Shown piece by piece: positions 8,332-17,628 of a stretch of 50,381 nucleotides of DNA. Source of the DNA: SAR202 cluster bacterium Casp-Chloro-G2 (GTDB lineage Bacteria; Chloroflexota; Dehalococcoidia; Lucifugimonadales; UBA3495). Made by a program: the position numbers and the translations under genes. The DNA lies in the NCBI GenBank assembly GCA_002816575.1, contig MUCI01000057.1, forward strand, positions 1 to 50,381. The letters run 5' to 3'. Position 1 is the stretch's first letter. Every line of letters begins with the position of its first letter. The notes beneath the pieces were generated by a model. The model searched no databases and was not told the DNA's origin. It worked only from the letters and a program-made list of their open reading frames with translations.

Positions 8332-11007
8332 ATGGCCCTGCACCCTGATTTCCCCCAGTCCCCCCACGCGATCCTCGACCCGGATATCCGTTGGTTCCCC
8401 GCTGACGAAGCATTGCGCGAGACCACCATGGACAAGTTGTTGCCGCCATTGGTACCGGAACTGCGCAAGCAAGTTAAAGCATGGCGGGACAAAAGCTACG
8501 CCGGGGCTACCGACACCAGCCGCAGCCTCCTCAATTGGTGGTTCAACACGCCGCACCTGTTGCCCCAGTCCGATGGCGCGATGGCCGAGTTCCAGTATTA
8601 CTTCGCCCAGCGGGAGGCCCTGGAAACCATCATTTACCTGTACGACGTCGTAAGGGCTAAAGATAAGTACGACTTGATGCGCTTCGATAGTTCAGGAGCG
8701 GTCTCGACCGGCATGTTCGACGAGACCTGGCGGAGGCTGGTGATAAAGATGGCCACCGGCACCGGCAAGACCAAGGTCATGAGCCTAGCCCTGGCCTGGA
8801 GCTACTTCCACAGGCTGTACGAGCCGGACTCCGAACTGGCGCGTAACTTTTTGGTGATTGTCCCCAACATCATCGTGCTCGACCGGCTATACCGGGATTT
8901 CGGTGGCCTCCGCATTTTCTTCGCCGACCCGGTGCTGCCCGATAACGGCGTGGACGGGCGCAACTGGCGTGACGATTTCCAACTAACCCTGCACAAGCAG
9001 GACCAGGTAAACATCACCAGACCCACCGGCAACATCTTTCTGACCAACATCCACCGCGTCTACGCCGGCGACGACGTTCCCGCCTCACCCGATGACGACA
9101 ACACCATGGACTATTTCCTGGGCAAACGGCCCTCCGGCTCGACCACCGACTCCAAGGTGGACCTGGGCATGATTGTCCGAGACGTTGACGAGCTGGCAGT
9201 GTTCAACGACGAGGCGCACCACATTCACGACCCCAAGATGGCCTGGTTCAAGTCCATCGAGGATATCCACAACCGGCTCAAGCAGAAGGGGTCCGCCCTG
9301 GCACTTGAAATAGACGTGACCGCCACCCCCAGGCACAACAACGGCGCAATCTTCGTGCAGACCGTGGCCGATTACCCGCTGGTGGAAGCCATTTCTCAGA
9401 ACATAGTCAAGCACCCGGTCCTGCCCGACGCCCCCAGCCGGGCTAAGCTGGTGGAACGCCAGAGTGTCAAGTACACCGAGAAGTACGCCGACTACATCGA
9501 CTTGGGCGTGATCGAGTGGCGCAATGCCTATGCCGTGCATGACAAGATGGGCAAGAAGGCAATCCTTTTTGTCATGACCGACGACACCCAAAACTGTGAC
9601 GACGTTGCCGAGTATCTGGAGGGCAATTACCCCGACTTGAAGGACGCGGTTCTGGTGATTCACACCCGAAACAACGGTGAGATTTCCGAAGCGGCGACGG
9701 GCAAAGGTAAAGAGGAGCTAGAACGGCTTCGCGGGTTGGCCAACGCCATCGACGGTCAGGACAACAAGTACAAGGCAATCGTCTCCGTAATGGTGCTCAA
9801 AGAGGGATGGGACGTGCGCAATGTCACCACCATTGTTGGGCTGCGCCCATACTCAGCCAAAAGCAACATCCTGCCCGAACAGACCCTGGGGCGGGGCCTG
9901 CGTAAGATGTACCCCGACAGCGAGAAAGAAGAAGTCAGCGTGGTGGGCACGGAAGCATTTATGGACTTTGTGGAATCCATCCAAGCCGAAGGCGTTGAGT
10001 TGGAGCGCAAGCCCATGGGCGAAGGGACGCAGCCCAAGACCCCCTTGGTTGTGGAAATTGATAATGAAAACGAGAAGAAGGACCTCAACGCCCTGGACAT
10101 TGAAATTCCCGTGCTTACCCCACGAGTGTACCGGGAGTACAAGAACCTGGCCGGTTTGGAAGTTGGAGACCTGGGGAACAACAAGGTTAACTACCGCCAG
10201 TTCACCGAAGAACAACAGCGTGAGATCATCTTCAAAGACATCACCACCGGCGAGACCACCCATACCACCGTTTTGGATACGGCTGGCATCGCCGACTACC
10301 GGAGCGTGATCGGCTATTTCAGCCAAACCATCATGAAAGACCTACGCCTAGTCAGCGGCTACGACGTGCTGTACGGCAAGGTCAAATCTTTTGTCCAAGG
10401 CCAATTATTCGACCGCCCCGTTGACCTGGAAGACCCCAACACCCTCCGTAATATGTCCGAACTTGCGGCCACCAAAACACTGATTGAGACTTTCAAAAAA
10501 GCGATTAACGAATTGACCATCATGGGCAAGGGCGACGCTGAGATTCGCGATACCATCAAATTACGCAAGACCCGCCCATTCGTGACCAAGGACCAACCCT
10601 ACTTAGTGCCCAGCAAGAGCGTTTTCAATAGGCTGGTTGGTGACAACAATCTTGAACTCAGATTCGCCCGTTTTCTTGAGGATAGCGAGGTGCTGGCCTA
10701 CGCCAAGAATTACTTCGCCGTGAATTTCAAGCTGGATTACGTCAATGCCGACGGCAACATTTCCAACTATTACCCGGATTTTCTGGTGAAAGTCTCGGAC
10801 AAGAAAACCTTTATCGTCGAAACCAAAGGACGAGAGGACCTAGACGTGCCGCTGAAGATGGAGCGGCTAAGGCAGTGGTGCGAAGACATCAACCGCGTGC
10901 AAAGTAGTGTTGTATATGATTACGTCTACGTGGACGAGGACGGCTTCGAGAAGTACAAACCGACCTCGTTCAAGGAGCTGATTGATAATTTCCGGGAATA
11001 CAGATAG
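8332..11007 (+). CDS. Type III-like restriction enzyme subunit (Res helicase-nuclease)
   Basis: The 891-residue protein has a superfamily 2 helicase core: MATGTGKTKV (residues 140-149, Walker A), NDEAHH (292-297, DEAH box) and VTATPR (329-334, motif III). A C-terminal PD-(D/E)XK nuclease follows, with Asp816 in YYPDFLV and Glu830 and Lys832 in IVETKG. Helicase followed by nuclease is the Res arrangement: ATP-driven movement, then cleavage of DNA whose sites are unmodified by Mod. AAGAGG precedes the ATG. All key motifs appear intact, so the system is probably functional. Confidence 0.92.
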   Translation: MALHPDFPQSPHAILDPDIRWFPADEALRETTMDKLLPPLVPELRKQVKAWRDKSYAGATDTSRSLLNWWFNTPHLLPQSDGAMAEFQYYFAQREALETIIYLYDVVRAKDKYDLMRFDSSGAVSTGMFDETWRRLVIKMATGTGKTKVMSLALAWSYFHRLYEPDSELARNFLVIVPNIIVLDRLYRDFGGLRIFFADPVLPDNGVDGRNWRDDFQLTLHKQDQVNITRPTGNIFLTNIHRVYAGDDVPASPDDDNTMDYFLGKRPSGSTTDSKVDLGMIVRDVDELAVFNDEAHHIHDPKMAWFKSIEDIHNRLKQKGSALALEIDVTATPRHNNGAIFVQTVADYPLVEAISQNIVKHPVLPDAPSRAKLVERQSVKYTEKYADYIDLGVIEWRNAYAVHDKMGKKAILFVMTDDTQNCDDVAEYLEGNYPDLKDAVLVIHTRNNGEISEAATGKGKEELERLRGLANAIDGQDNKYKAIVSVMVLKEGWDVRNVTTIVGLRPYSAKSNILPEQTLGRGLRKMYPDSEKEEVSVVGTEAFMDFVESIQAEGVELERKPMGEGTQPKTPLVVEIDNENEKKDLNALDIEIPVLTPRVYREYKNLAGLEVGDLGNNKVNYRQFTEEQQREIIFKDITTGETTHTTVLDTAGIADYRSVIGYFSQTIMKDLRLVSGYDVLYGKVKSFVQGQLFDRPVDLEDPNTLRNMSELAATKTLIETFKKAINELTIMGKGDAEIRDTIKLRKTRPFVTKDQPYLVPSKSVFNRLVGDNNLELRFARFLEDSEVLAYAKNYFAVNFKLDYVNADGNISNYYPDFLVKVSDKKTFIVETKGREDLDVPLKMERLRQWCEDINRVQSSVVYDYVYVDEDGFEKYKPTSFKELIDNFREYR

Positions 11008-11043
11008 GCGTTTCCTCTATTCGATTCGATATTGGCCTGCGGC

Positions 11044-11556
11044 ATGACCACGCCCGCTAACAACGAACCCTCGGAATTCCGGTCCGGGATCGGCTTCGAC
11101 TCTCACCCTCTGGCCGGGGGGCGGCGGCTGGTGCTGGGCGGCGTGGACGTTCCCCACGACAAGGGCCTCTCCGGCCACAGCGACGGCGATGTGCTGGTCC
11201 ATGCGGTCATGGACGCCCTGCTGGGGGCGGCCAACCTGGGCGACAAGGGGCTGCATTTCCCCTCCAGCGACGCCCAGTACAAGGACATCTCCAGCCTGGT
11301 CCTGCTGGAGCGGGTCGGCGCCCTGGTCGGCGAGGCTGGTTGGCGGCTCTCAAACGTTGATGCTACAATACTGGCGCAAAAACCCAGCCTCAGCGCCTTC
11401 CGTTCCGAGATGCGGGAGAACCTGGCAAGATGCCTGTCCGTCTCCCCGGACCGCGTCAGCGTAAAGATCACCACAACCGACTATATGGGGTTCGTGGGAA
11501 GGGAAGAAGGCATCGCGGCATGCGCCGTGGCCACCATCGTATCCGGCCCGCGCTAA
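11044..11556 (+). CDS. ispF: 2-C-methyl-D-erythritol 2,4-cyclodiphosphate synthase
   Basis: IspF cyclises the CDP-methylerythritol phosphate product two steps after IspD. GIGFDSHPL supplies the metal-binding Asp and His. GHSDGDVLVHAVMDALLGAA is the family signature, and ITTTDYMGFVGREEGIAA closes the C-terminal active site. I take the ATG at 11044 rather than the TTG twelve bases upstream, giving 170 residues; no strong ribosome site distinguishes them. It lies 36 bases after res and 25 bases before cysS. It probably once followed ispD directly. Confidence 0.94.
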   Translation: MTTPANNEPSEFRSGIGFDSHPLAGGRRLVLGGVDVPHDKGLSGHSDGDVLVHAVMDALLGAANLGDKGLHFPSSDAQYKDISSLVLLERVGALVGEAGWRLSNVDATILAQKPSLSAFRSEMRENLARCLSVSPDRVSVKITTTDYMGFVGREEGIAACAVATIVSGPR

Positions 11557-11581
11557 GCCCGCCCTGGTCCGCAGTAGATCC

Positions 11582-13066
11582 ATGAAGTTATACAACACCC
11601 TAAGCGGCGATGCCCAAGAGTTCGCCCCCGACGACGGCAACACCGTAAAGATGTACGTCTGCGGGGTTACTCCTTATTCCTCCACCCACGTGGGCCACGC
11701 CCTCAGCTACGTCGCTTTCGACACCCTGCGCCGGTATCTGGAATTTCTCGGCTTCCAGGTGCGTCACGTCCAGAACTTCACCGACGTGGACGACAAGATC
11801 ATCCAGCGCGCCCAAGAACAGGGCATCTCGCCCGAAGACCTGGCCGAACGCTACATCCAAGACTTCTACAGCACCATGGACCGCCTGAACATCAAGCGGG
11901 CCGACGTCTACCCCCGCGCCACCCAGGAGATCGGCCCCATCATCCAGACCATCCGGACCCTGGTGGATAACGGCTCCGCCTACCCCGGCGGCGGCGACGT
12001 GTTCTTCCGCGTCACCAAGAAAAAAGACTACGGCAAGTTGAGTCACCGGACTCTGGACGGCATGCAGGCTGGCGCGCGGATCGACGTGGACGAGAATAAA
12101 GAGCACCCCATGGACTTTGTCCTCTGGAAGGGCGCGCGCCCTGGTGAGCCGTCTTGGGACAGCCCCTGGGGACCGGGCCGGCCTGGCTGGCACATCGAAT
12201 GCACCGCCATGGCCATGACCTATCTGGGCGACACGCTGGACATCCACGGCGGCGGGCAGGACCTGATCTTCCCCCACCACGAGAACGAGATCGCCCAGAG
12301 CGAAGCGTCCAGCGGCAAGACCCCATTCTCCCGCTACTGGGTGCACAACGGTCTGCTGCAACTGGGCGAAGACAAGATGAGCAAGTCACTGGGCAACCTG
12401 GTGTCGGTGGAAGAGGCCTTGGCCCAGTACACCCCCGACTCCATCCGCCTGTACTTCCTCAGCTCCCATTACCGCAGCCCGCTCAGCTACTCCGACGAGG
12501 GCTGCGACGCCATGGAACGCAGCGCCAGCCGCCTGCGTCACGCCCTTAGGCCGGACCCCGGCGCCAAGGGCGAAGCCATGGACCCAAGTTCCTTCCGGGA
12601 ACAGTTCATGGCCGGCATGGACGACGACCTGAACACACCGAGGGCGCTGGCGGCCCTATTCGACCTGGCCCGCGAGATGAACCGGCAGCGCGACGCCGGA
12701 CGCTCCATCGCCGCCGCCCAAGACTGCCTCAGGGACCTGGGCTCGCTGCTTGGCTTGACCTTCGAGGAGCGTAACCTGGCCATGGACATCGACCCCGAGT
12801 CATACGCCACCATCCTGGACGGCCTGCGGGACAAGCTCACCGAGGCCGGTCTGGTCGAATTGACGAGCCTGATCGCCGAAGAGGCATCTCCCGAATCGGC
12901 GGTGTCCGATACCGACATCGACCGCTTGGTCGCCCTCCGCGCCAGTTGCCGGGAACACAAGCAGTACGCGCTGGCCGACGACATCCGCGGCTGGCTGGAC
13001 AGCCAGAACATCTCAGTTGAAGATTCGGGGGCGGGCAGCATCTGGGAATACCGCCCCAACTCCTGA
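11582..13066 (+). CDS. cysS: Cysteinyl-tRNA synthetase
   Basis: This 494-residue class I synthetase charges tRNA-Cys. It shows the zinc-site cysteine in VCGVTPY (Cys27), the HIGH-equivalent HVGH (36-39), WHIECTAMA, FPHHENEIAQSE and the KMSKSLGN loop. These include the expected zinc ligands and ATP site. Length and order are normal. The gene follows ispF closely, as in several other bacterial genomes with the ispD-ispF-cysS grouping. Its 3' end forms the first copy of a 66-bp tandem duplication. Confidence 0.96.
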   Translation: MKLYNTLSGDAQEFAPDDGNTVKMYVCGVTPYSSTHVGHALSYVAFDTLRRYLEFLGFQVRHVQNFTDVDDKIIQRAQEQGISPEDLAERYIQDFYSTMDRLNIKRADVYPRATQEIGPIIQTIRTLVDNGSAYPGGGDVFFRVTKKKDYGKLSHRTLDGMQAGARIDVDENKEHPMDFVLWKGARPGEPSWDSPWGPGRPGWHIECTAMAMTYLGDTLDIHGGGQDLIFPHHENEIAQSEASSGKTPFSRYWVHNGLLQLGEDKMSKSLGNLVSVEEALAQYTPDSIRLYFLSSHYRSPLSYSDEGCDAMERSASRLRHALRPDPGAKGEAMDPSSFREQFMAGMDDDLNTPRALAALFDLAREMNRQRDAGRSIAAAQDCLRDLGSLLGLTFEERNLAMDIDPESYATILDGLRDKLTEAGLVELTSLIAEEASPESAVSDTDIDRLVALRASCREHKQYALADDIRGWLDSQNISVEDSGAGSIWEYRPNS

Positions 13067-13140
13067 TGGAACGCTCCACCAACCGAAACCTCGGCGGCGG
13101 GCAACGTCTGGCGGTGCCGGCCCAACTCCTGATGGGACAC
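13019..13140 (+). repeat. 66-bp imperfect tandem duplication at the end of cysS
   Basis: Two blocks with a constant 66-base offset share GGCGGGCA(G/A)C(A/G)TCTGG and CCCAACTCCTGATGG. The first block (from 13019) contains the last cysS codons and stop; the second (from 13085) is non-coding. The second copy is diverged, so the event is not recent. Confidence 0.7.
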
Positions 13141-13172
13141 GCCGCGGGCCACGGGACGCAGCGGAGCCGACC

Positions 13173-14579
13173 TTGACGCCAGATAACGCCTTACCCCCGT
13201 CCCTGATCGATTCCCTCATCGAGGCGTTGGGCCGGGACAACGTCCTCACCGACCCCTACGACCTGGACCGCTACTCAGGCGACGCTCTCTCACCCACCCG
13301 GGCCTTCGGGGCCGAAGCATCCTTCGATAGACTGGCCGATGTTGTGGCGCGCCCCGGCTCCACCGATGACGTCCGCGCCGTATTGCGGCTGGCCAACGGG
13401 TCGGCCACCCCGGTCATCCCCTTCGGCGCCGGCACCGGCGTGATGGGCGGCACGGTCCCGGCCAGAGGCGGCATCGTATTGGACCTGCAACGGCTGGACC
13501 GGGTGCTGGCCATCAACCCGGTGGATATGACCGCCGAGGTGGAAGCGGGCGTCGTCCTGGAAAACCTACATAACGCATTGCTGCCCCACGGGTTGATGCC
13601 CGGGCACGACCCTTACAGCGTGCCCATCGCCACCGTCGCCGGGACCATCTCCACCAACGGCGTCGGCTACCGGGCCGGCGCCCACGGACCCATGGGAGAC
13701 CAGGTGGTGGCGCTGGAAGTGGTGCTGCCCGACGGACGCGTGATGACGACCAGGGCGGTTCCCAATCAATCTTCCGGCCCCAGCCTGAAACACCTGTTCA
13801 TCGGCTCGGAGGGCGTCTTCGGCGTCATCACCAAGGCGACCGTCCGAGTGTTCCGTCTGCCCGAGTCCCAGGTATTCGAGGGCGTTGCTTTCGACACCTT
13901 TGACCAGGGGTTCAACGCGGCAGCCGAGATCTTCGCCCTGGGAGTGCGCCCAACCCTGGTGGACCTGACAGAGGAAGACGACGGCATCATGTTCCACCTG
14001 GTCTTCGAGGGCTTCAAAGAAGGCGTCCAGGCCAACCGCGACCGGGCGATGTCGGTCTGCGTCCAACACGGCGGACGGCCGGCGGGACCCGGCCCGGCAG
14101 CAACCTACTGGGAGCACCGGCACGATTCGGCCGTGAATTACAAGGCGTCGGCCCTGGGCAAGCCCCGCAGCGTGCGCTGGAGCCGGTGGCGTGGCCGCCG
14201 TGGCTTCGACTACCTCCACATCGGCCTCCCCATCTCCAAGGTGCTGGAATACCGTGAACAGGCTGACCAGATCATGTCCCAAGCCGGAGTGCGCTCCGTC
14301 GAGTACGCCATCTGGTCCCGGCCCGAGCTTTTCTCCATGCTCATCGCCCCCGAGTCCGGCGCCCCCGCCGAGTCCCGGGAGCGCCTGGGCCGGACGGTGG
14401 AACAGGTGCTTCAGTTGGCCCAGGACATGGGCGGGGTCATGGAATACTGCCACGGGGTGGGCGTCAAGCTGAACCACCTGCTGGAGCGGGAGATGGGAGT
14501 GGGCCAAGACGTGGTCCGCGCCATCAAACAAGCCCTGGACCCCAATAACATCATGAACCCCGGCAAACTGGGACTCTAG
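13173..14579 (+). CDS. FAD-linked oxidase (GlcD/lactate dehydrogenase-like)
   Basis: This is a flavoprotein of the vanillyl-alcohol-oxidase fold, expected to oxidise a 2-hydroxy acid or related alcohol. The FAD-binding half holds PFGAGTGVMGGTVPARGG and the later SVPIATVAGTISTNGVGYR and FIGSEGVFGVITKATV segments. The C-terminal substrate domain ends with DPNNIMNPGKLGL, the usual tail of the family. The frame is open back into cysS, but that upstream part is low-complexity sequence from the tandem duplication. I therefore choose the TTG at 13173, giving 468 residues. Substrate unknown. Confidence 0.88.
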   Translation: MTPDNALPPSLIDSLIEALGRDNVLTDPYDLDRYSGDALSPTRAFGAEASFDRLADVVARPGSTDDVRAVLRLANGSATPVIPFGAGTGVMGGTVPARGGIVLDLQRLDRVLAINPVDMTAEVEAGVVLENLHNALLPHGLMPGHDPYSVPIATVAGTISTNGVGYRAGAHGPMGDQVVALEVVLPDGRVMTTRAVPNQSSGPSLKHLFIGSEGVFGVITKATVRVFRLPESQVFEGVAFDTFDQGFNAAAEIFALGVRPTLVDLTEEDDGIMFHLVFEGFKEGVQANRDRAMSVCVQHGGRPAGPGPAATYWEHRHDSAVNYKASALGKPRSVRWSRWRGRRGFDYLHIGLPISKVLEYREQADQIMSQAGVRSVEYAIWSRPELFSMLIAPESGAPAESRERLGRTVEQVLQLAQDMGGVMEYCHGVGVKLNHLLEREMGVGQDVVRAIKQALDPNNIMNPGKLGL

Positions 14580-14593
14580 AACCTGGGGTTCAC

Positions 14594-14614
14594 AGGGGCC
14601 GCAGTCCGGCCCCT
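14594..14614 (+). terminator. GC-rich hairpin after the FAD oxidase
   Basis: AGGGGCCG pairs perfectly with CGGCCCCT across a 5-base loop, 15 bases after the stop codon. There is no T-run, so it may be only a partial terminator. Confidence 0.4.
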
Positions 14615-15021
14615 CTCCGGGATATCGTTCAGCAGAGTCCTTCCGCGAAGAGGCGGCGAAGAAACTCGCGGCCGACGCCCCGTTCGACAGCCTGACCATC
14701 CGAACCGGCAACTCGGAAGATGTTAGTCAACCGGCCGGCCGGCACGCGGGTGCAGTGGGCGATCCCACACCGCTTCTTCCTAATCGACTTCTGGTTGGTG
14801 TCCGATGCTGTCTGATCCGGATGCTGCAAGCTCCATGGGTCTGTTCCCCCAAGAAGTTCTTAGTTGACAATAAAACACACTATTTATGGGCAGATTGTTA
14901 CGCTTTCAGCAATCGATTCCCTTATATCAGAGAATGGTTGCGAAATGAATAAAAAGGCAACCCTGTTATGGTGCGATACGTACTATCACAAAATGAGATA
15001 GGACCAGGCATGGAATATACA
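14615..15021. other. Non-coding AT-rich gap upstream of the orphan small gene
   Basis: No supported gene was found. Base composition shifts to markedly AT-rich from about 14860, consistent with a regulatory region. A TTGACA lies at 14864-14869 but has no -10 at a usable distance. Confidence 0.45.
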
Positions 15022-15050
15022 TTGACACAATACGGTGTCTGGTATATCAT
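15022..15050 (+). promoter_or_regulatory. Near-consensus housekeeping promoter of the orphan small gene
   Basis: A consensus -35 TTGACA (15022-15027), an exact 17-base spacer, and -10 TATCAT (15045-15050). Transcription would start near 15057 and leave a leader of about 90 bases before the ATG. Confidence 0.75.
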
Positions 15051-15148
15051 AAATAAAGATTAAGTAGCGATATCATTATCGCAATACTACATACTTAACC
15101 GGCTTAACCGGTACATCCGGAAGGTAAGTCCAAAGGCTAGGGAACACA

Positions 15149-15343
15149 ATGGAAAAAGTACACAAGAACAACAACGGCCACTCGAACATTCGTCACTTGG
15201 GTGAAGTGATTCACCACATGGAAGAGGGCATCGTAGCAGCCTACGACTGGCTGTCCGGCCCCGCCATGACCGAGAAACAACGCACCGAGCAAAAGCTGGT
15301 GGAAAGCGAGCCCGTCAGGCGCACCGGCCCTCTCGGCTTCTAA
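15149..15343 (+). CDS. Orphan 64-residue protein of unknown function
   Basis: I do not recognise this protein. It has 64 residues, no cysteine, no membrane segment and no signal peptide. It contains a histidine-rich middle (HLGEVIHHMEEG), then AAYDWLSGP and a charged tail ending in PLGF. What makes it credible is its setting: a near-consensus promoter about 100 bases upstream and a perfect 13-bp terminator 50 bases after the stop form a compact single-gene unit. A weak ribosome site (TAGGGA) precedes the ATG. The transcript could also act as an RNA. Confidence 0.7.
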   Translation: MEKVHKNNNGHSNIRHLGEVIHHMEEGIVAAYDWLSGPAMTEKQRTEQKLVESEPVRRTGPLGF

Positions 15344-15392
15344 ATCGCGCCCTGGAGAGTCTCTCTCTAGCCACGAAAGTGATTCCATTGTT

Positions 15393-15425
15393 TATGGCGG
15401 CAGCTACTTTAGCTGCCGCCATTTT
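15393..15425 (+). terminator. Rho-independent terminator of the orphan small gene
   Basis: ATGGCGGCAGCTA (15393-15405) pairs perfectly with 15409-15421 across a 3-base loop, followed by TTTTC. It may also serve the leftward ornithine-cyclodeaminase-like gene, since the stem is symmetrical. Confidence 0.88.
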
Positions 15426-15493
15426 CATGCAACCATTACCAACATCGGCGCCTGAATGATTGCCAGAATCACTCGCCAACCCCGTTCTATGCC

Positions 15494-16453
15494 CTAGAAG
15501 GGAAGTTCTTGCCCGATACCCTGTTCCTTGGCCTTGTCGTAGACCAGCTTGGCCGCCGCGATATCCTCCAGCGCCAGACCCATGGACTCGAACAGAGTGA
15601 TCGAGTTGGCGGATGGGCGTCCGTTGACCCGCCCCGCGACGACATCCTGCAGTTCGTGGGCCATATCCCAACGGAAACTGCCCCTGGGTTCCAACCATAG
15701 CAGGTCACCGCACTCTATCTTTGCCTGCTCGAGGTTATCCACCACAATCACGTCGGACCGCAGCACCGCCTCCTCATCGATCTCCCGCCGCATCCAATGG
15801 TTCCCTCCGGCGGCGTTGATATGAGCGCCGGGCGACAGCCATTCACCCAGCAGCGCCGGCTCCCGGGCCGAGGTTATAACTATCACCACATCAGCCCCCT
15901 CCACGCACTCCTGGGCGGTGGCCACGGCTTTAACGTCAACCTTGAGACTCTCGCTGCTGCGCTCGGCGAATCGCTCGCGGCGTTCCTCCCGGCGGCTGAA
16001 CACCCGGACCCCCTTGATGTCCCTGACCGCGCAGACAGCCTCAAGTTGGGAGCGGGCCTGGAAGCCCGACCCGATCACCGCCACCGTCGCCGCGTCCGGC
16101 TTGGCCATGTACTTGGTGGCCAGACCGCTGGCTGCCCCGGTGCGTATCTGCCCCAGCCGACCCGCCTCCATGCATGAGAGCAGCCCGCCGGTCTCATAGT
16201 CGTACAGCATAACGATCATCTTGGCTGAGCCAGGCCCGCTGAACGACGGGTAGGCCTTGTATCCGAACACACCCTGCCCGCCGTTGGCCGCCGCCATGAA
16301 GTGGAAGAACCCGCCCGGCATGCGTATCCGGTTCCTGGGGCGGTTGTCCACCTTGCCCTCTCCCGCCTGGGTGAATGCCAGGTCAAGCACCTCGATGCAC
16401 TCGTCCATGGGCAGCAGTTGGGCCACTTCTTGGTCGTTCAAAAACAGGGCCAT
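15494..16453 (-). CDS. Ornithine cyclodeaminase/mu-crystallin family protein
   Basis: Family members are NAD(P)-dependent enzymes acting on amino or imino acids, such as ornithine cyclodeaminase, ketimine reductase and alanine dehydrogenase. The protein shows GYKAYP, GQIRTGAASGLATKYMA and the dinucleotide-binding VAVIGSGFQARSQLEA, all in family order. The frame allows an ATG at 16459, but AGGAG lies only one base before that codon and seven before the ATG at 16453. I take the latter, giving 319 residues. Substrate cannot be deduced; true ornithine cyclodeaminase activity is not established. Confidence 0.9.
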   Translation of the reverse strand: MALFLNDQEVAQLLPMDECIEVLDLAFTQAGEGKVDNRPRNRIRMPGGFFHFMAAANGGQGVFGYKAYPSFSGPGSAKMIVMLYDYETGGLLSCMEAGRLGQIRTGAASGLATKYMAKPDAATVAVIGSGFQARSQLEAVCAVRDIKGVRVFSRREERRERFAERSSESLKVDVKAVATAQECVEGADVVIVITSAREPALLGEWLSPGAHINAAGGNHWMRREIDEEAVLRSDVIVVDNLEQAKIECGDLLWLEPRGSFRWDMAHELQDVVAGRVNGRPSANSITLFESMGLALEDIAAAKLVYDKAKEQGIGQELPF

Positions 16454-16635
16454 GATCATCTCCTGACGCTTCTATGCCAAGGCACGGGCAACAGTAGAGT
16501 ATAGCACCGTGGATTCCACCGGAAACAGCCATTCGCGCCTCATGTTTGTGGCCGCGATAGGCATCAATTTCAGATGTTCCTTTGCTACAATTACGGGGCG
16601 GCCGCACCAATCCACGAAAAGGATGAATCTAGGCG

Positions 16636-17628
16636 ATGTTTAAACCCCGCGTCTACGTCACCCGGCAGATATTCCCCGACGCCCTCGACCTCATCGAAAA
16701 GTCGGCTGAATTGGAACTGTGGCCCGATGACGAACCGCCTTCTCCCGAGCAACTGAAAGAGGCGCTCTCGGAGATGGACGGCGCCCTCATCAACGTCATG
16801 GACCGCATCGACGGCCCGCTGTTGGACGCCGCGCCAAAACTGAGGGTACTCAGCCAGGTGGCCGTGGGACTGGACAACATCGACCTCGCCGAAGCCACCA
16901 GGCGGGAGATCATGGTCGGCTTTACCCCCGGCGTCCTGGCCAAGTCCACCGCCGATCTGGCCTTTGCCCTGCTGCTGGCCACCGCGCGCCGCGTGGTGGA
17001 AAGCGACAAATGGGTCCGGGAGGGCAACTGGAAGATATCCCACCACCCCATGTTCTGGCTCGGTTCGGAGGTCAACGGGAGCACGCTGGGCATCTTGGGG
17101 ATGGGCGGCATCGGCCTGGAGACCGCCAAGCGGGGCTTGGGCTTCGACATGAAGGTGATGTACCACTCGCGCACCAGGAAGCCTGAGTTGGAGGCCGAGT
17201 ACGGATTCAAGTACGCCTCAATGAACCAGGTGCTGGCCAAGAGCGACTTCGTTTCCATCCACGTGCCGTTGACCCCGGAAACTCACAAGTTCATCGGTGA
17301 GAAGCAACTCAAGAAGATGAAGCCTACCGCCATCCTGGTCAACCTCTCCCGCGGCGCGGTGATCGACACCGGCGCCCTCTACAAGGCGTTGAACGAAGGC
17401 TGGATCGCCGGCGCCGGCCTGGACGTTTTCGACCCCGAACCCGTTCCCCCGGACCACCCCATCCTCGCCCTGAACAACGTGGTGATCCTGCCCCACATCG
17501 GCAGCGCATCCAACCGGTCCCGCCGGGAGATGCATCTGCTGGCGGCCAGGAACCTGGTGGCCGGCCTGAACGGCGAACGCATGGAGCAGATCGCCAACCC
17601 AGAGGTATATAAGAGCCTGGGCATGTGA
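16636..17628 (+). CDS. D-isomer-specific 2-hydroxyacid dehydrogenase
   Basis: The 330-residue NAD(P)-dependent enzyme probably reduces glyoxylate, hydroxypyruvate or a similar 2-keto acid. The N-terminal substrate domain includes QVAVGLDNIDL. The Rossmann motif is GILGMGGIG (152-160). The catalytic residues appear as Arg239 in NLSRGAVIDT, Glu268 in DVFDPEP and His287 in ILPHIGSA. Length and order are normal. It is divergent from the ornithine-cyclodeaminase-like gene, with about 180 bases between starts, so the two may share control. Substrate specificity is not readable. Confidence 0.93.
   Translation: MFKPRVYVTRQIFPDALDLIEKSAELELWPDDEPPSPEQLKEALSEMDGALINVMDRIDGPLLDAAPKLRVLSQVAVGLDNIDLAEATRREIMVGFTPGVLAKSTADLAFALLLATARRVVESDKWVREGNWKISHHPMFWLGSEVNGSTLGILGMGGIGLETAKRGLGFDMKVMYHSRTRKPELEAEYGFKYASMNQVLAKSDFVSIHVPLTPETHKFIGEKQLKKMKPTAILVNLSRGAVIDTGALYKALNEGWIAGAGLDVFDPEPVPPDHPILALNNVVILPHIGSASNRSRREMHLLAARNLVAGLNGERMEQIANPEVYKSLGM

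Noticed and set aside
13017-13172. Upstream start of the FAD oxidase inside cysS
   Set aside because: The extra residues come from the 66-bp duplication and are low-complexity; the oxidase domain begins after the TTG at 13173.
14864-14886. TTGACA with TATTTA downstream
   Set aside because: The spacing is only 11 bases, too short for a promoter.
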